Shown here in pieces: positions 62,215 to 64,000 of a stretch of 64,000 nucleotides of DNA; the stretch's first letter is position 1, and each line of letters opens with the position of its first letter. Made by a program: the position numbers and the translations under genes. The DNA is from Clostridiales bacterium. Its GTDB lineage: Bacteria > Bacillota > Clostridia > Lachnospirales > Lachnospiraceae. The DNA lies in the NCBI GenBank assembly GCA_018372435.1, contig JAHAJA010000012.1:1-64000 (forward strand), written 5' to 3'. A model generated the notes under the pieces. It had not been told where the DNA came from, did no database searches, and worked only from the letters and a program-made list of their open reading frames with translations.

Positions 62215-63111
62215 ATGAGTAGTAACGCTCTAGAAAGTAGATTACAAGCAGGAAATAAAAACGGTTCCACTTCATTATTAAAAAAGAAACTACGTAAATT
62301 CCTAAATAATAAACTGGCGTTATTTGGTTTGGTAGTAGTTGTTATTATGACGCTTGGTTGTGTTATTGGGGCAATTGCAGGAGTTGATTTTAAGACTCCC
62401 GATATTAAGAATTTAAAAAGCGCGCCATCATCTTTGCATATTTTTGGAACAGATACGATTGGTAGAGATTTGTTTAGTAGAGTGATTTACGGCGGATGTT
62501 TTTCCATCTTAATTGGTGTGTTCTGTTCTGTAATGAGTTCGATTATTGGTACCGTTTTGGGTGCAATCTCAGGATATTTTGGAGGTAAGATTGATAAATG
62601 TATAATTCGTATATCTGAGATTTTTCAGGCATTCCCACAACTAGTTCTTGTTATGATGATTGTAGCTATCGTAGGTGAAAGAGGATTAAAGAATCTCTTG
62701 GTTATCTTTGTGATTACAGGCTGGATGACAACGTATCGAATGGTTCGTAATGAGTTTTTAAGTGTGAAAGGCGAAACGTATGTTAAGGTTAGTGAGGCCT
62801 TTGGCATGAGTAAATCTAGAATTATGTTTGGACAAATTCTACCGAATGTAATGAGTCCGATCATTGTGTCTACTACAACTAATGTTGCCTTCTTTATTCT
62901 ACAAGAAGCAGCGCTTTCCTTTATTGGATTAGGAGTTGCAGATAGTACGCCGACTTGGGGAAATATCTTAAATGCAGCAAAATCAGTTTCAGTAGTGACA
63001 AATCAGTGGTGGATTTGGGTGTTCCCAGGTCTTGCTATTACATTATTCGTATTAGCAATCAATTTCCTAGGTGATGGTTTACGTGATGTACTTGATGCAA
63101 AACAACAATAA
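62215..63111 (+). CDS. ABC importer permease (DppC/OppC type)
   Basis: 298 residues, OppC/DppC type: cytoplasmic N-tail, TM1 near 40-62 and the HIFGTDTIGRDLFSRVIYG signature near 80. EAA-type loop ETYVKVSEAFGMSKSRIMF near 195. AAGGAGG precedes ATG 62215; 20 bp after the DppB stop. Forms the translocation pore with DppB. Confidence 0.93.
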   Translation: MSSNALESRLQAGNKNGSTSLLKKKLRKFLNNKLALFGLVVVVIMTLGCVIGAIAGVDFKTPDIKNLKSAPSSLHIFGTDTIGRDLFSRVIYGGCFSILIGVFCSVMSSIIGTVLGAISGYFGGKIDKCIIRISEIFQAFPQLVLVMMIVAIVGERGLKNLLVIFVITGWMTTYRMVRNEFLSVKGETYVKVSEAFGMSKSRIMFGQILPNVMSPIIVSTTTNVAFFILQEAALSFIGLGVADSTPTWGNILNAAKSVSVVTNQWWIWVFPGLAITLFVLAINFLGDGLRDVLDAKQQ

Positions 63112-63123
63112 GGAGGCAAAGGG

Positions 63124-64000
63124 ATGGAGAATAAAGACATTATCTTAGATGTTAAAAATCTAAATACCAGTTTCATCTCAGATCAAAAGAAAGTTGATAT
63201 TGTAAAATCAGTCTCTTTTCAGTTGAAAAGGGGAACAACCCTTGCAGTGGTAGGTGAATCCGGATGCGGCAAGAGTGTTACTATGAATTCTATTATGAGG
63301 TTCCTAGGCAACAACGCGCAGATCACTTCAGATAAGATTCAGTATAATGCATTGCAAGAGGGGAAAGTAGTAGAATATCAGATTGGCTCTATAAAGAAAG
63401 CGAATGGACCGGAGATGAGAGCATTGAGAGGACCAGAACTTTCTATGATTTTTCAAGATCCAATGTCTAGTCTGAATCCGGTATATAAAGTAGGAGATCA
63501 GGTAGCTGAAGGATTATTGCAACATACAAAATTATCAAAAAAAGAAGCGAGACAAAAGGTACTTGAATTGTTTCGTAAGTTAGGAATTCCTGATCCAGAA
63601 AGTCGTATTGATTGTTATCCGCATCAGTTTTCTGGTGGTATGAAGCAGCGTGTTGTAATTGCGATTGCAATGATTTGCAATCCAGAATTAATAATCTGTG
63701 ATGAGCCAACTACTGCTCTTGATGTTACCATACAAGCGCAGATTATGGAATTACTTAAAGGATTGCAGGTTAATGATGGAAAGTCAATCATTCTAATTAC
63801 ACATAACATGGGATTAGTAGCAGAGATGGCAGATGAAATCTGCGTTATGTATATGGGGCGTGTAGTTGAGTTTGGTTCTTTAGAAGATTTATTTGATAGG
63901 ACTGCCCATCCTTATACGAAAGCATTACTTCGAAGCGTGCCAGTATTAGGCCTTGCAGATGATCAACAGCTAGAGACGATTCCTGGAATAACCCCAAATC
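63124..64000 (+). CDS. ABC importer ATP-binding protein (DppD type), partial
   Basis: 292 codons are visible; the gene runs off the window. Walker A GESGCGKS, Q-loop IFQDPMSSLNP, signature FSGGMKQR, Walker B LIICDEPTTALD and the H-loop THNMG place it with the OppD/DppD ATPases, and the HPYTKALL tail is typical. A second ATPase (DppF type) probably follows outside. AAGGAGG precedes ATG 63124, 12 bp after the permease stop. Confidence 0.94.
   Translation, partial: MENKDIILDVKNLNTSFISDQKKVDIVKSVSFQLKRGTTLAVVGESGCGKSVTMNSIMRFLGNNAQITSDKIQYNALQEGKVVEYQIGSIKKANGPEMRALRGPELSMIFQDPMSSLNPVYKVGDQVAEGLLQHTKLSKKEARQKVLELFRKLGIPDPESRIDCYPHQFSGGMKQRVVIAIAMICNPELIICDEPTTALDVTIQAQIMELLKGLQVNDGKSIILITHNMGLVAEMADEICVMYMGRVVEFGSLEDLFDRTAHPYTKALLRSVPVLGLADDQQLETIPGITPN

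Overview
The window reads as the chromosome of a low-GC, endospore-forming-type Firmicute, most likely a Lachnospiraceae (Clostridium cluster XIVa, Lachnoclostridium phytofermentans-like). This is an inference from AT-rich codon use, strong AGGAGG ribosome sites, ECF-type ThiT under a TPP riboswitch, a single-chain PurL, a desulfoferrodoxin-type superoxide reductase (an anaerobe trait), H-NOX chemoreception and many small regulators. No prophage, insertion sequence or CRISPR array is visible.

Layout. 0-8.4 kb: a modular hairpin repeat, a cytidylate-kinase-like protein, an AI-2E-type permease, and a four-gene ABC export operon (ATPase, CARDB-like surface protein, Thr/Asp/Glu repeat membrane protein, FtsX/MacB-type permease) that converges on a 3'-truncated cell-wall gene. 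8.6-9.4 kb: an orphan short flagellin. 9.8-14.1 kb: carA-carB. 14.2-15.2 kb: thiT behind a TPP riboswitch. 15.5-21.4 kb: a HAD phosphatase, a GGDEF/EAL protein, two overlapping M14-type deacylases and a divergent LysR regulator. 21.5-26.8 kb: a PrsA-like foldase lipoprotein and purL. 27.3-31.4 kb: AraC regulator, nitroreductase, LCP protein, an HTH-superoxide reductase fusion and tRNA-Gly.

31.5-36.6 kb is a decay zone: fragments of a WYL regulator and three GNAT acetyltransferases lie between small intact genes (two VOC proteins, a lipoprotein, a nucleoside phosphorylase, a HAD protein, a GNAT). 36.6-41.2 kb holds a LytTR-DUF3021 pair, an alpha/beta hydrolase, an MCP and a GNAT.

41.2-48.9 kb is a drug-response-like block: an MFS efflux pump behind a leader with two mini-ORFs and mutually exclusive RNA stems, a two-component system, the 3' stub of an ABC ATPase, an M23 peptidase-like membrane protein, and a three-gene ABC-2 exporter. 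48.9-54.6 kb: a 140-bp inverted-repeat element, GNATs, a nucleotidyltransferase, and two paralogous double zinc-ribbon proteins flanking a membrane LuxR regulator and an HExxH peptidase. 54.7-64 kb: a MocR regulator that appears to start at CTG, an H-NOX chemoreceptor with an oxygen-binding-type pocket, and an RpiR regulator divergent from a peptide-type ABC importer that runs off the window end.

Strongest leads: the MFS leader (translation attenuation), the H-NOX receptor pocket, the paired intact/zinc-ligand-less M14 proteins, the double zinc-ribbon paralogues, and the dispersed hairpin repeats.
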